Source: Thalassotalea hakodatensis (GTDB lineage Bacteria > Pseudomonadota > Gammaproteobacteria > Enterobacterales > Alteromonadaceae). From it: DNA of 64,000 bases. The stretch is taken from contig NZ_AP027365.1 of the NCBI RefSeq assembly GCF_030295995.1, forward strand, positions 4,000,066 through 4,064,065. The letters run 5' to 3'. Position 1 is the stretch's first letter. Each line of letters opens with the position of its first letter. Under the pieces are notes generated by a model. The model was not told the origin of the DNA. It made no database searches and saw only the letters and a list, made by a program, of their open reading frames with translations. This document shows, one piece after another, positions 1-9,405 of the stretch. The position numbers and the translations under genes are program-made.

Positions 1-300
1 ATAAGTATTTTTTAAATCTCCAGCCTTAACTGCTTGTTGCACTGCGGTTAACATAGTCTCGGTGTCGTCATCTGACGTTGCGTTTTCGGCTATCGCTTCA
101 ATGATTTGCAAACGACCGTTAAGCCAATTCGCAATATTTCCAGAAACTGAATGGCCGATCTCATCAATGGCTCGATTTAAGTTATCTTCTGTATCTTGTT
201 TAAGTGAAAAGTAATTAATCGAGGTTGATACTGCTAACGCTAAAATTAATAAAAATACCGTGACAGCAATAATTTTATGGGCAAATTTTAAAGGAAACAC
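1..300 (-). CDS. methyl-accepting chemotaxis protein, N-terminal part (cut by window)
   Basis: Reading leftward from 300 there are 100 open codons that run off the window. The GTG start at 300 is chosen because an AAGAG ribosome-binding sequence lies 8 bases before it. The protein begins with a short basic stretch and one membrane helix (about residues 8-28, rich in I, V, L and A). An acidic periplasmic-type segment follows, with the run NIANWLNGRL near residues 54-63, which is typical of the start of a dCache sensor in chemoreceptors. The family senses small ligands in the periplasm and signals to CheA. The ligand cannot be told, and the signalling domain lies outside the window, so another dCache protein (kinase or cyclase) is possible. 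Confidence 0.6.
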   Translation of the reverse strand, partial: MFPLKFAHKIIAVTVFLLILALAVSTSINYFSLKQDTEDNLNRAIDEIGHSVSGNIANWLNGRLQIIEAIAENATSDDDTETMLTAVQQAVKAGDLKNTY

Positions 301-575
301 AATTAATTCTCTTGTTATTATTATTAAGCAACCATAGTACCTTACCATTGCTTGATAAAATGTCCAATGTAAAAAATTTCATCTATAGAAAGCTATCTAA
401 TTGAAAAATAGATATAAAAAATTATCTGTAAACTAAATAATCCATACTTAGCCTAACTTAATGAACAAAAGTTACTCCCTTCTTATGCCGAGTATTTCTA
501 GCCAAACAACAAAAAGTTCTGATACAAGCTAAATAAAAACTGGCACACTAATTACTCATGCAGCACGGAGGTAAT

Positions 576-1436
576 ATGAGCAGCGCTAACCATTACATAC
601 TGACTTGGCAATGTCCTGATACGACAGGGGTACTCGCGCAAGTCGCACAAAATTTATTTGAACATGGTGCGTTTATCACTGAAACGTCTCAATACAGTGA
701 CCCTTACACTGAAACATTTTTCTCACGCATTGCCTTTGATGATCGTCATATGACGGTTGGCAGTGAGGAATTCGCTCAAGGTATTGAAAAGTTAGCTACA
801 CCACTAAATTTACAATATCGCTTGCGTGAAAAAAGCAATGTGCCCAACGTTGTCATTGCGGTGTCGAAAGATGACCATTGTTTAGTGTCTTTGCTGACGA
901 AATGGAAAGCAGGCGCATTACCCGTCAATATTGTAGCAGTTGTTTCTAACCATATAGAGTGCAAATCATTGGTTGATTGGCACGGTATTGATTACCATTA
1001 TCTGCCAATGACGCCAGGTAAAAAGCATGAACAAGAAACAGCAATGATGGCTATTTTCGAACGATATCACGGCGATTTACTCATTTTAGCCCGCTACATG
1101 CAAATATTGTCAGATGATATGTGTACGAAACTCCGTGGCAAAGCAATTAATATACATCATTCCTTTTTACCCAGTTTTAAAGGTGCACGGCCGTATCATC
1201 AAGCACATACCCGTGGCGTAAAAGTGATTGGTGCAACAGCGCATTATGTTACCGCTGATCTAGACGAAGGTCCTATCATCGTGCAAGAAGTAAAGCCCAT
1301 TAACCATACATACACCATAGAACAAATGGTACATGCAGGTCATGATTTAGAAGCTACCGCACTTAGTCACGCAGTAAAAATGCATGCAGAACAACGCGTT
1401 TGTTTGAACAAAGATAAAACCGTTATCCTAATTTAA
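576..1436 (+). CDS. purU: formyltetrahydrofolate deformylase
   Basis: PurU hydrolyses 10-formyl-tetrahydrofolate to formate and tetrahydrofolate, feeding formate to PurT-dependent purine synthesis and balancing one-carbon pools in the cytoplasm. The 286-residue product has an N-terminal ACT domain (about residues 1-80; TWQCPDTTGVLAQVAQ) and a C-terminal formyl transferase fold with the motif INIHHSFLPSFKGARPY and the catalytic-type stretch THYVTADLDEGPI-like (here AHYVTADLDEGPI). An upstream ATG at 558 is in frame, but a perfect GGAGGT lies at 567-572, directly before the ATG at 576, so 576 is taken as the start. It stands alone, with a hairpin terminator candidate downstream. Confidence 0.93.
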   Translation: MSSANHYILTWQCPDTTGVLAQVAQNLFEHGAFITETSQYSDPYTETFFSRIAFDDRHMTVGSEEFAQGIEKLATPLNLQYRLREKSNVPNVVIAVSKDDHCLVSLLTKWKAGALPVNIVAVVSNHIECKSLVDWHGIDYHYLPMTPGKKHEQETAMMAIFERYHGDLLILARYMQILSDDMCTKLRGKAINIHHSFLPSFKGARPYHQAHTRGVKVIGATAHYVTADLDEGPIIVQEVKPINHTYTIEQMVHAGHDLEATALSHAVKMHAEQRVCLNKDKTVILI

Positions 1437-1457
1437 TCGCGGTTTTATTGATCTTTT

Positions 1458-1492
1458 AAAGGTTTTAGGTATAACGGTGCTAAAACCTTTTA
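1458..1492 (+). terminator. hairpin after purU
   Basis: An 11-bp perfect inverted repeat (AAAGGTTTTAG at 1458-1468, CTAAAACCTTT at 1480-1490) with an 11-base loop lies 21 bases after purU. The following T-run is only four bases, so termination may be weak. Confidence 0.45.
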
Positions 1493-1504
1493 GCAATTTA
1501 TCTC

Positions 1505-3286
1505 ATGACTATAAAATATCGTATTGCCGCTAACCATGTTAATCATCATTTATTCGATGTTTCGCTAACCTTTACTGCTGAACAACATCAAGATTACTTT
1601 TTGTCATTGCCTGCATGGCTTCCAGGCAGTTACATGATCAGAGACTTTGCTAAAAATATCATAGCAATTTCAGCAACTAATGCACAAAACCAATCAATTG
1701 AACTCACAGCACTTGATAAGCAACGTTGGCAACTAGCTCGCTGTGATGGCAACATAACGATTAGTTATCAAGTTTTCGCTTTCGACTTATCGGTCAGAAC
1801 AGCTTATTTAGATAATCAACGAGGCTTTTTTAACGGTAGTTCAACGTTTCTTGCCGTTGATAACTTAAAAGATGACCCATGTCAGTTAGTGATAGAGGCA
1901 CCTACCAATCAGCCCCATTGGCGTGTTGCCACAGGTATGCAACGAGCTAAAAACACAGAAAAATACCATTTTGGTGAATACATCGCTGACAATTACGCCG
2001 AATTAATCGATTGCCCGGTTGCAATTGGCGAGTTTGATAGTATTGAGTTTGACGTAGAAGGTGTTACACACCATATGGTATTTACCAGCAAACATTATGG
2101 TGACACAGAGCGTATGGCAGAAGATGTTGCAAAACTTTGTCAGCATCATATTGATTTATTTGGTGAAGCGCCTTTCAAAGAATACTGGTTTATCACCCAT
2201 TTGTTAGAAAATGGTTTTGGTGGTTTAGAACATAAAAATTCAACCATTTTACAAGCAAGTCGTTTTGATTTACCAAATCCTCAGCAAAAGGACGAGCTCA
2301 GTGACGACTATAAAACCTTTCTATCCTTATGTTCTCATGAGTATTTCCACGCATGGAATGTTTGTCGAATTAAACCAAAAGCCTTTGTACCTTATCAATT
2401 AGATCAAGAAAGCTATACCGAGCAGCTTTGGGCTTACGAAGGTATTACCTCTTATTACGATGATTTTTCACTTTATCGTGCCGGTATTATCTCTTTTGAC
2501 GATTACTTAACAGTACTCAGCAAAGCGATTACACGCGTCAACCGTGGCAATGGTCAATTCAAACAGAGTGTTACAGAGTCAAGTTTTTATACCTGGACAA
2601 AATTTTATAAACAAGGACCAGACGCCGTTAATAATATCGTCAGTTATTACACTAAGGGCGCAATTATCGCCTTATGGCTCGATTTAACGATAAGAGAAAA
2701 ATCTAACCAGCGCTATTCACTCGACCAATTAATGCGAGAGCTATGGATACATTTCGGCCGTCCAGGCATTGGCACTGAGCAAGAAGATTTTATCAACATC
2801 GCCAATATTCTTTGCGGTGAAGATATCAGCGAGGTGTTCACCCAATTGTTAACTGCAAAATCTCCGGTAGATATAGCTCCGTTATTAGCGAACGTTGGCA
2901 TTAGTTTCACAAAAAGTAAATTCTCCAAGCTTAATAGTGTCGACACCACTGAAGACCATAACTATACCCCATATTTAGGAGCACACTATAAAGCGCTTCC
3001 TCTTGGTGTGCAGATCACTCAAGTGATTGAAAACTCGCCCGCAGCTAATGCAGGTATCGCGGTTAATGATGTATTAGTGGCCATTGATCATTTAAAAATC
3101 ACCGATAAAAGCATTCAACAATTGGCAAGTTACTTACCAGCGAATCAACGCGTTGACTGTCATTTATTCAGAGACGACCAATTAATAACAAACGATATTA
3201 GCTTTATTGACTCACCCGATACTGGGGTAAGTTTAACGGTAAAAGATGAAGCATTAAGCCAGCAATGGCGAGCAATAAACCGTTAA
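1505..3286 (+). CDS. M61-family metallopeptidase with PDZ domain
   Basis: This 593-residue protein is a zinc aminopeptidase-like enzyme of the M61 (glycyl aminopeptidase) family. An N-terminal beta domain with the family signature LPAWLPGSYMIRDFAKN (about residues 36-52) precedes the gluzincin core. The zinc motif HEYFH is at residues 278-282, followed by the third ligand in YEGITSYYDD. A PDZ domain near residues 490-560 (LGVQITQVIENSPAANAGI) probably binds substrate C-termini. No signal peptide is obvious, so the location is unclear. The gene is isolated, 68 bases after purU; an AGGGTGT/ACACCCT hairpin with an A-rich loop follows its stop at 3294-3319. The natural substrate is unknown for most members. 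Confidence 0.88.
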   Translation: MTIKYRIAANHVNHHLFDVSLTFTAEQHQDYFLSLPAWLPGSYMIRDFAKNIIAISATNAQNQSIELTALDKQRWQLARCDGNITISYQVFAFDLSVRTAYLDNQRGFFNGSSTFLAVDNLKDDPCQLVIEAPTNQPHWRVATGMQRAKNTEKYHFGEYIADNYAELIDCPVAIGEFDSIEFDVEGVTHHMVFTSKHYGDTERMAEDVAKLCQHHIDLFGEAPFKEYWFITHLLENGFGGLEHKNSTILQASRFDLPNPQQKDELSDDYKTFLSLCSHEYFHAWNVCRIKPKAFVPYQLDQESYTEQLWAYEGITSYYDDFSLYRAGIISFDDYLTVLSKAITRVNRGNGQFKQSVTESSFYTWTKFYKQGPDAVNNIVSYYTKGAIIALWLDLTIREKSNQRYSLDQLMRELWIHFGRPGIGTEQEDFINIANILCGEDISEVFTQLLTAKSPVDIAPLLANVGISFTKSKFSKLNSVDTTEDHNYTPYLGAHYKALPLGVQITQVIENSPAANAGIAVNDVLVAIDHLKITDKSIQQLASYLPANQRVDCHLFRDDQLITNDISFIDSPDTGVSLTVKDEALSQQWRAINR

Positions 3287-3404
3287 TTGACATAGGGTGT
3301 AAATAAAAAAAGACACCCTTATAAAGACATTATATCAACGCAATTAGTAACATTTGTTACTTTTAGTTTATCATCATGCTATTCGAGTAAAAGAGAAAGT
3401 CGCT

Positions 3405-3935
3405 ATGATCAAAATTGAGAAAGTACATCATGTTGCGTATCGCTGTAAAGATGCCAAAGAAACCGTAGAATGGTACAAAGAAAAGCTTAATATGGACCTT
3501 GTATTAGCTATTGCAGAAAATGAAGTACCCTCTACCAAAGCCCCTGATCCCTATATGCATATATTTTTAGATGCCGGTATGGGCAATGTATTGGCATTTT
3601 TTGAATTACCTAACAGTGATGATATGGGCAGAGACGAAAATACACCGGCCTGGGTGCAGCATTTAGCACTTAAAGTTGCCGATGTAGATGCTTTAGTTGC
3701 AGCAAAAGAAAGCTTACAAAGTAAAGGGGTTGATGTATTGGGCCCTGTTCATCACGGTGTATTTAAATCGATTTACTTTTTTGATCCCAGTGGCCACCGA
3801 TTAGAGCTCGCTGCTGATATCGGTACACCTGAACAATATAAACAACTAAATGACGTGGCGCATGCCATGATAGATGAATGGGCTGAAACCAAACGTGCGC
3901 CTAATCATGCTGCGTGGTTGCATGAACACGATTAG
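3405..3935 (+). CDS. VOC superfamily (glyoxalase/dioxygenase-fold) protein
   Basis: The 176-residue product has two beta-alpha-beta-beta-beta modules of the vicinal-oxygen-chelate fold. Putative metal ligands sit where they are expected: HHVAY near the start, the acidic residue in AFFELP, QHLALKV in the second module, and HRLELA near the end. An open frame begins at 3354, but the ATG at 3405 starts exactly at the usual VOC N-terminus (MIKIEKVHHVAY). Members include glyoxalase I, ring-cleaving dioxygenases and lactate-derived epimerases, and the sequence does not decide between them. It stands alone and ends in a strong terminator. Confidence 0.8.
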   Translation: MIKIEKVHHVAYRCKDAKETVEWYKEKLNMDLVLAIAENEVPSTKAPDPYMHIFLDAGMGNVLAFFELPNSDDMGRDENTPAWVQHLALKVADVDALVAAKESLQSKGVDVLGPVHHGVFKSIYFFDPSGHRLELAADIGTPEQYKQLNDVAHAMIDEWAETKRAPNHAAWLHEHD

Positions 3936-3960
3936 ATTTGATACCAACTGATATGATAAA

Positions 3961-3992
3961 AAAGCGAGTAATAAACATTACTCGCTTTTATA
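3961..3992. terminator. strong, probably bidirectional terminator after the VOC gene
   Basis: A 12-bp perfect stem (AAAGCGAGTAAT at 3961-3972, ATTACTCGCTTT at 3977-3988) with a 4-base loop is flanked by an A-run on the left and a T-rich stretch on the right. It separates the VOC gene from the small RNA that follows. Confidence 0.8.
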
Positions 3993-4164
3993 ATTCTTAT
4001 TTACCAACACCATTAATGAATCTCTGTACGCTTGTTCCTTCTTTCTTTGTAAGACATTTGCCATTAATATTTTTTGCTAATGGCTTTCCAATTTTTAATA
4101 TTCTTGCAAAACATTAAGTTAACGAATTTTCATTAAAATGATGTATTTTTAACCAATTTAACAC

Positions 4165-4192
4165 TTGCTTAACAGATTTAATTCGGTAAAGT
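4165..4192 (+). promoter_or_regulatory. candidate sigma-70 promoter of the Csr small RNA
   Basis: TTGCTT at 4165-4170 and TAAAGT at 4187-4192 are 16 bases apart and would start transcription near 4199, just before the first GGA-rich hairpins. This is inference from position and consensus only. Confidence 0.4.
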
Positions 4193-4199
4193 AATGAAA

Positions 4200-4541
4200 G
4201 CTACTGATTGGTAGCCAAATACAAAATGGAACTGAATACGCAATTAGGAAGCTAAAAAATACTCTTTGTAGTATTACTTTATTGCTAATAGGGATGGTTT
4301 AATCTTCATCAGGATTGATGACAATTAAGTCCAGGAGGATAATAAGGAAAGCCTAAGAAAGAGTCAGGACGACCGATAAGTAGAAACACCAAGGGAAGCT
4401 AGTAATAATAAACGGGAACACTGTTAGAGACATACAGGGATTGTTACCAAAGTAACGGATCACACTAAATTGGAACATGCATTTTGTCGAGTTTATATGA
4501 CAATAATTCTCCTAAAGCGATGGCATTGCCATCGTTTTTTC
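4200..4541 (+). ncRNA. csrC: CsrB/CsrC-type CsrA-sequestering small RNA
   Basis: About thirteen GGA motifs occur between 4200 and 4480, several as AGGA or GGGA, which is the CsrA recognition element. Examples are at 4291, 4311, 4333-4338, 4345, 4366, 4393, 4414, 4437 and 4456. At least one sits in a perfect hairpin loop: TCATC-AGGATT-GATGA around 4306-4321. The stretch has no long open frame and ends in a stem (CGATGGC/GCCATCG, 4518-4534) followed by six T. In Escherichia coli csrC lies next to yihI, and here yihI follows at 4622, so synteny agrees. Such RNAs titrate CsrA and so control carbon storage, motility and biofilm. The exact 5' end is inferred. Confidence 0.77.
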
Positions 4542-4621
4542 TTTCTATCATCAGAATAATTACCCTCAAGCGTAAATCTACAGTAAAATAGTAGGTAATA
4601 TTCATCGTTAACGTAAGCCTT

Positions 4622-5197
4622 ATGACACGTAAAAAGAAATCTAGAAAACCTTCAGCCGCGCCAGTAAGGTTATCTAAGCAAGAAAAACAGCAACTTGCAG
4701 AGCTAAAAGATAAAAAACCGAAGAAACAAAAAGGCAAAAAGCCAGGTAATCGACAACAAGAAGCTCGAGATAGTAAAAATACTCCGCAACAAGCGCAGCA
4801 TAATAAAGACCCACGTATTGGCAGTAAAAAACCCATTGCGTTAGGCACAACTGACAATCAACCGTCGGCGGCTAAACCGAAATATAAGCCAGAGTCATCA
4901 CCTCGTGTTGCACCAATTCGCGAGGTAAATCATGTTGATAACACCGCTGAACTTAACAAAGAATTAAACAATATCGAACAAGACGAAGCTTTACAGGTTA
5001 TCCTTGGTAAGCAAGAACAAGACATGGCCTTAACTGAGCAAGAAATTGATTACTACAATCAGTTAATGGATAAGCACCAAGCCATCAGCGAGCAGCTTGG
5101 CTTAACTGATGAGGAAGAAGAGAGCCATCAGTCACCAAAAGATGATGACGCTTTATGGGATACCCTCGATAAACAAGATTTTTCAGATTATCAATAA
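4622..5197 (+). CDS. yihI: Der GTPase-activating protein YihI
   Basis: YihI stimulates the GTPase activity of Der (EngA) and so tunes assembly of the large ribosomal subunit. The 191-residue product has the typical lysine-rich, disordered N-terminal half (MTRKKKSRKPSAA; DKKPKKQKGKKPGNRQQ), the conserved block DPRIGSKKPIAL near residues 60-72, and an acidic C-terminal half (LTDEEEE, DALWDTLDKQDFSDY) that carries the activating function in the family. It lies 80 bases after the Csr RNA terminator and 12 bases before the DUF2489 gene, probably in one operon with it. The order yihI - DUF2489 - hemN is a common gammaproteobacterial arrangement. Confidence 0.92.
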   Translation: MTRKKKSRKPSAAPVRLSKQEKQQLAELKDKKPKKQKGKKPGNRQQEARDSKNTPQQAQHNKDPRIGSKKPIALGTTDNQPSAAKPKYKPESSPRVAPIREVNHVDNTAELNKELNNIEQDEALQVILGKQEQDMALTEQEIDYYNQLMDKHQAISEQLGLTDEEEESHQSPKDDDALWDTLDKQDFSDYQ

Positions 5198-5209
5198 CAC
5201 AGGAACATT

Positions 5210-5719
5210 ATGTTTGAACAATATTGGCTCGAATTATCCGTTATTGGCGGCCTAATAATCGCAGCGCTTGCTTTTTATGCAGGCATGTTATTAAAGCAAG
5301 TAAACCAGCAAAAAAAAACGCAACAAAGTGCACAAAAACAACAACAAGAAAAGTTGCGTGCGCATGACAAGAAGATACTCGATAGTGTTGTGATCATTGT
5401 CCGAGCAATGAAAGAGGAGCAATGTGAGTTATCAGAAGGTTGTTGGCGTTTAAGCGTATTACTCGACTCATTAAAAACATCGAGTAAACTTGCTAGTGAG
5501 TTTCCAAGCATTTTTGAGTTATACAATGCAATTAAGCACATGCCAATTCTTGAAGAACGTAAAAAGCTTGAAAAACGTGAACGCATGAAACTTGATTTAG
5601 TCAGAATGAAAGCAGAAAGTCGATTACAACCAAGCATTCATCAAGATATCGAGCTGTTACACCAATACGCTAATGAACGTATTTCAACCCTTAACGAAGA
5701 AGTTAACAGCGCAGCATAG
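5210..5719 (+). CDS. DUF2489 family protein, membrane-anchored
   Basis: The 169-residue product starts with a membrane helix (about residues 8-27) followed by a glutamine- and lysine-rich charged linker (QQKKTQQSAQKQQQ) and a helical cytoplasmic domain with the conserved CELSEGCWRLSVLLDSL segment. These match DUF2489, a family of unknown function found between yihI and hemN in many gammaproteobacteria. It starts 12 bases after yihI and is probably cotranscribed. No catalytic motif is visible. Confidence 0.8.
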   Translation: MFEQYWLELSVIGGLIIAALAFYAGMLLKQVNQQKKTQQSAQKQQQEKLRAHDKKILDSVVIIVRAMKEEQCELSEGCWRLSVLLDSLKTSSKLASEFPSIFELYNAIKHMPILEERKKLEKRERMKLDLVRMKAESRLQPSIHQDIELLHQYANERISTLNEEVNSAA

Positions 5720-5843
5720 TTACTAACCACATTTATATGTAAAGCTTGCGCTTGATCAAAAAGTTTTTTACCTGCATTGATAAAATACGAGTGTTCTACC
5801 CCTTTTGAACACTCGACTGTCAAACATCGTAAAGGCTAAACTA

Positions 5844-7214
5844 ATGCAAACTGAACTGTATTTTGATCAAACATTACTGGGAAAATATAATACCAGTGGA
5901 CCGCGCTATACTTCATACCCAACCGCGCTTGAATTTCATGATCACTTTACTGCTATTGATTTGGCTTCTGCGATAGAAAACTCAAAGAATAATACGTTAT
6001 CGCTTTATGTTCACATCCCGTTTTGCCACTCATTATGCTACTACTGTGGTTGTAATAAAGTGGTTACGAGACAACGTGATAAAGCAGATATTTATCTTGA
6101 TTATTTAATAAAAGAGTTAAAAACAAAAGCGCCGCTATTCCAAAAATATCAGGTTAAACAATTACATTTGGGTGGAGGCACACCAAGCTTTTTAACTAAA
6201 AATCAATTGAGCTTTCTTGTATATCATTTAAAAAAAGCATTTTCGTTTTTAGAAGACATTGAGATGAGCATTGAAATTGACCCCCGTGAAATTGATCTTG
6301 AGTTAATCGATCATTTATACGAATTAGGCTTTAATCGTTTAAGCATTGGCGTGCAAGATGTTGACGGTAAAGTACAACAAGCAATTAATCGTACGCAGTC
6401 AACCGACTTTATTGCCAGTATTATTGCGCGAGCAAAACGGCTAGGCTTTCGTTCAGTAAATGTTGATTTGATCTATGGCTTACCACATCAAACACCAGGA
6501 ACATTCAGTAAGACTATCGATAAAGTCTACGAAATGAGCGTAGATCGCATTTCATTGTTTAGTTATGCACACCTGCCGAGTCGTTTCGCTTCTCAACGTA
6601 AACTACGTGATGAGTGGTTACCTAATGCACAAGAAAAATTTGCCTTGATGAAATTAGCTATTGAACGATTATGTCAATATGGTTATGAATTTATTGGTAT
6701 GGATCACTTTGCTAAGCCTGATGATGAACTGGCTATAGCGCAGCGCGAAGGCACCTTACACCGTAATTTTCAGGGATATACCACTCAGGGTAGCTGCGAT
6801 TTACTCGGACTAGGTGTCTCTTCAATCAGCGCTATTGGAAATAGCTATAGCCAAAACGAAAAAGAATTAAAACAATATTACCGTGCTATTGATGTACAAG
6901 GGCAAGCGATAACTAAAGGGCTAACATTAACACAAGACGATGTCATTCGTGGCCAAGTAATCAAGTCACTAATGTGTAATATGTATATTGATAAAACAGC
7001 TATCGAAAATCAATTTTCCATTTGTTTTGATCAATACTTTGCCGATGAATTACAAACACTCGCCTGTTTCATCAACGATGATTTAGTATCAATAACAAGA
7101 CAACGCATTAACATTAATCAACGGGCACGATTATTAATTCGAATAATTGCCATGAGTTTCGATGTATATATGAAACAGCATTTGAATCAACAACGCTTTT
7201 CCCGTGTTATTTAG
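5844..7214 (+). CDS. hemN: oxygen-independent coproporphyrinogen III oxidase
   Basis: HemN is a radical-SAM enzyme that converts coproporphyrinogen III to protoporphyrinogen IX without oxygen, in haem synthesis. The 456-residue product carries the iron-sulfur motif CHSLCYYCGC (C-x3-C-x2-C-x-C), the SAM-binding GGGTPSFL, and the family start YNTSGPRYTSYPTA. An in-frame ATG lies upstream at 5805, but the ATG at 5844 has an AAAGG sequence before it and gives the normal N-terminus. The gene overlaps the convergent CadC-like gene by 8 bases. Together with the cytochrome bd genes it suggests life at varying oxygen levels. Confidence 0.95.
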   Translation: MQTELYFDQTLLGKYNTSGPRYTSYPTALEFHDHFTAIDLASAIENSKNNTLSLYVHIPFCHSLCYYCGCNKVVTRQRDKADIYLDYLIKELKTKAPLFQKYQVKQLHLGGGTPSFLTKNQLSFLVYHLKKAFSFLEDIEMSIEIDPREIDLELIDHLYELGFNRLSIGVQDVDGKVQQAINRTQSTDFIASIIARAKRLGFRSVNVDLIYGLPHQTPGTFSKTIDKVYEMSVDRISLFSYAHLPSRFASQRKLRDEWLPNAQEKFALMKLAIERLCQYGYEFIGMDHFAKPDDELAIAQREGTLHRNFQGYTTQGSCDLLGLGVSSISAIGNSYSQNEKELKQYYRAIDVQGQAITKGLTLTQDDVIRGQVIKSLMCNMYIDKTAIENQFSICFDQYFADELQTLACFINDDLVSITRQRININQRARLLIRIIAMSFDVYMKQHLNQQRFSRVI

Positions 7215-9345
7215 TCGCTTTGTATGTTTGATAAATATCAACATTATTTTGATTGGCTTGGCTGTAACTTAGCTGTCCCTCTGCAATATCAAAGTCACTA
7301 ATACGTGTTTTAACCAGTGGTTGTATACTATCATTTTCACTTAACAGCGATAGAATCTCTTGCCTATTGCTATCAAACCAATACCAATACAGGCCCCTTT
7401 TACGCAAATTAAATTGACGTCCATTCATCACATAGTTAGCAAGCTCAAGATTGTTCACTAGTTCCTTATTCATATTCCCGACGAATAGTTGATGTTGCTG
7501 ATCTAGCCATAAAGTATTTTGTTCTTTATCACTAAAATGTACATACTGCCAACGACGTTCAGCTTTAGATACGGAATCTGTTTTCAAGTCATAAAAGTGC
7601 ACTTGCCATCGTTCATCGACTTTAACACTGTAAGCGATAACACTATTGCGCTTAAATGATACCCCTCTAATTTCATTTTGAGGTATTTTCAGTCGAATAA
7701 ACGTTCCATCTTCCAACGAGATCAAGTGAATTTCATTTAATGTTAGTGCCATTAAATAACGGTCATCAGGCGACCAACGTAAATCTAAGTAATGCCTATC
7801 ATCATTAAAGTGAGTGAGTTTCCGGCGAGTTAAACGATTAAGATCAGTGAGCCATACTTCTTCGTGGCCAGTCGCTAATGATATATAAGCAACCTGATTC
7901 GAATGATGGGAAAAACGAGAAAATTGCTCATTTACCGAACTGTCAGCAATCATCACTTGTTGTTTAGTGTCTAGCGCTAATAACGCAATATCTATATTCT
8001 TATTACCTGCTGAAAACAAATAATCTTGTCCATTAATGTGCCTTCTTGGAGCACGAATAACACGTGTGCCAGAATAAATAACGCCTTCTTTTTTCCCCGT
8101 TAAGCGATAACGAATCAATTCATAAGCGGGGTGTTCGCCCATCATGACGACATGGTTGCCATCATGGCTCCATATCGCACAACAAACATAAGCGTTTAGT
8201 TTAAATAAAAAGGTTAATTTATCGCGTTCTATATCTAACTGATAAAAACCTTCCCATTGTTGTTGGTCGGGAGATGAGATTAATAATTTATTTTCTGTCG
8301 GGTGCAAATCGAACTGGCTATTCCCCCCTAAATAAATGTCAGGTTGTGCTACTCGCCTCTGTTCACCAGTTTCACTATGAATGGAAAACAATGCATATGG
8401 TGTAGCGATGCCATTATTTTCAGCATACACTAAACGTTTATCATCATGCGTAAATAAAATTTTGCCAAAACTGCCAGCTGTACAATTATGAATGAGTGTT
8501 GGCTTTCCTAACGTCAAGCCACTAATCTCTCGAATGAAATATTGGCATTGATTGCTATTTCCGACTAAATACGCCAGTTTTGTCCCGTCATCATTCCAAC
8601 TTGCAGGGCCAACACCTATGTCTCCATGATCATCAATCGTGATCACTTTTTCATCAGCAATTCGTTTTATTCTTAAATACACATTACCTTGTATGTTAGA
8701 TAAATAGGCTACCCGCGTACCGTCTGGTGAAAATTCAGGGAAAAGCTCATCACCAGCATCTGTGGTTAATGCTTGAGCTGATGTTGTTATTCTCGCTTCA
8801 TTATTTACCGGCCAAATTAGGTAAGTCATAAGTATAAACGCAATCATCAATAACATGATAATTAACTGACGCTTCGGCTTCTCTATCAACGAATTTGGCA
8901 GTAACTCTGCATGATTCACTTCGCTATCTGAATGATTAACAACAGGGGGATTTGTCTGCATTACTCGTGGCAGAGAATCTTCTAAAATATTATCAGTCGG
9001 TTGTGGTGTCGTTTCTCTAGTAGTTTGTTGCTCATCCACCCTTGTGACAGTCGCAATAAACTTATAGCCTTTTTTCGGAAAAGTGGCGATAAATTGGGGT
9101 TGTCTCGGGTTATCTGCAAACGCTTTCCTCAGCTTTGTAATCAGTTTACTTACCGTATTATCGCTGACAACCCTTCCAAGCCATACGTTTGTGATTAACT
9201 CATCTTTACTAATAATCACATCTGGGTGCTGACAAAAATATCGCAACAACTCTACTGCCATAGGCTCTAACTGTAATGTCTGTTTTTCATCGACAAGTGA
9301 CTGTTGTTGATCACAAAAAATAAAGTGTGCTATTTGCCAGCGCAT
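7207..9345 (-). CDS. CadC-like membrane regulator with TolB-type beta-propeller
   Basis: The 712-residue protein joins a cytoplasmic OmpR/PhoB-type winged helix (about residues 1-100; LQLEPMAVELLRYFCQHP, SDNTVSKLITKLRKAF, FIATFPKKGYKFIA), a linker, one membrane helix (about 163-180) and a large periplasmic part. The periplasmic part has repeated WSPDD/FSPDGT-like strands typical of a WD40/TolB propeller. This is the architecture of one-component regulators such as CadC and ToxR, in which the outer domain senses a signal and the membrane-bound helix binds DNA. It is divergent from the CocE-like hydrolase gene, with tandem AAAAGTCA repeats between them, so it probably controls that gene and itself. 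The signal is unknown. Confidence 0.85.
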   Translation of the reverse strand: MRWQIAHFIFCDQQQSLVDEKQTLQLEPMAVELLRYFCQHPDVIISKDELITNVWLGRVVSDNTVSKLITKLRKAFADNPRQPQFIATFPKKGYKFIATVTRVDEQQTTRETTPQPTDNILEDSLPRVMQTNPPVVNHSDSEVNHAELLPNSLIEKPKRQLIIMLLMIAFILMTYLIWPVNNEARITTSAQALTTDAGDELFPEFSPDGTRVAYLSNIQGNVYLRIKRIADEKVITIDDHGDIGVGPASWNDDGTKLAYLVGNSNQCQYFIREISGLTLGKPTLIHNCTAGSFGKILFTHDDKRLVYAENNGIATPYALFSIHSETGEQRRVAQPDIYLGGNSQFDLHPTENKLLISSPDQQQWEGFYQLDIERDKLTFLFKLNAYVCCAIWSHDGNHVVMMGEHPAYELIRYRLTGKKEGVIYSGTRVIRAPRRHINGQDYLFSAGNKNIDIALLALDTKQQVMIADSSVNEQFSRFSHHSNQVAYISLATGHEEVWLTDLNRLTRRKLTHFNDDRHYLDLRWSPDDRYLMALTLNEIHLISLEDGTFIRLKIPQNEIRGVSFKRNSVIAYSVKVDERWQVHFYDLKTDSVSKAERRWQYVHFSDKEQNTLWLDQQHQLFVGNMNKELVNNLELANYVMNGRQFNLRKRGLYWYWFDSNRQEILSLLSENDSIQPLVKTRISDFDIAEGQLSYSQANQNNVDIYQTYKATK

Positions 9346-9405
9346 AGTTGTATCTACACCGTGTTAAGTGATTGTAAATTATCATAAACCACTTAGCTGG
9401 TCACG

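Noticed and set aside
4465-4857. 130-codon minus-strand frame over the Csr RNA end and yihI start
   Set aside because: Low-complexity Cys/Phe/Leu-rich translation, antisense to a well-supported gene and RNA.
5740-5800. FNR site upstream of hemN (TTGATCAAAAAG)
   Set aside because: Only one half-site matches; the second half ATCAA is not at the required 4-base spacing.
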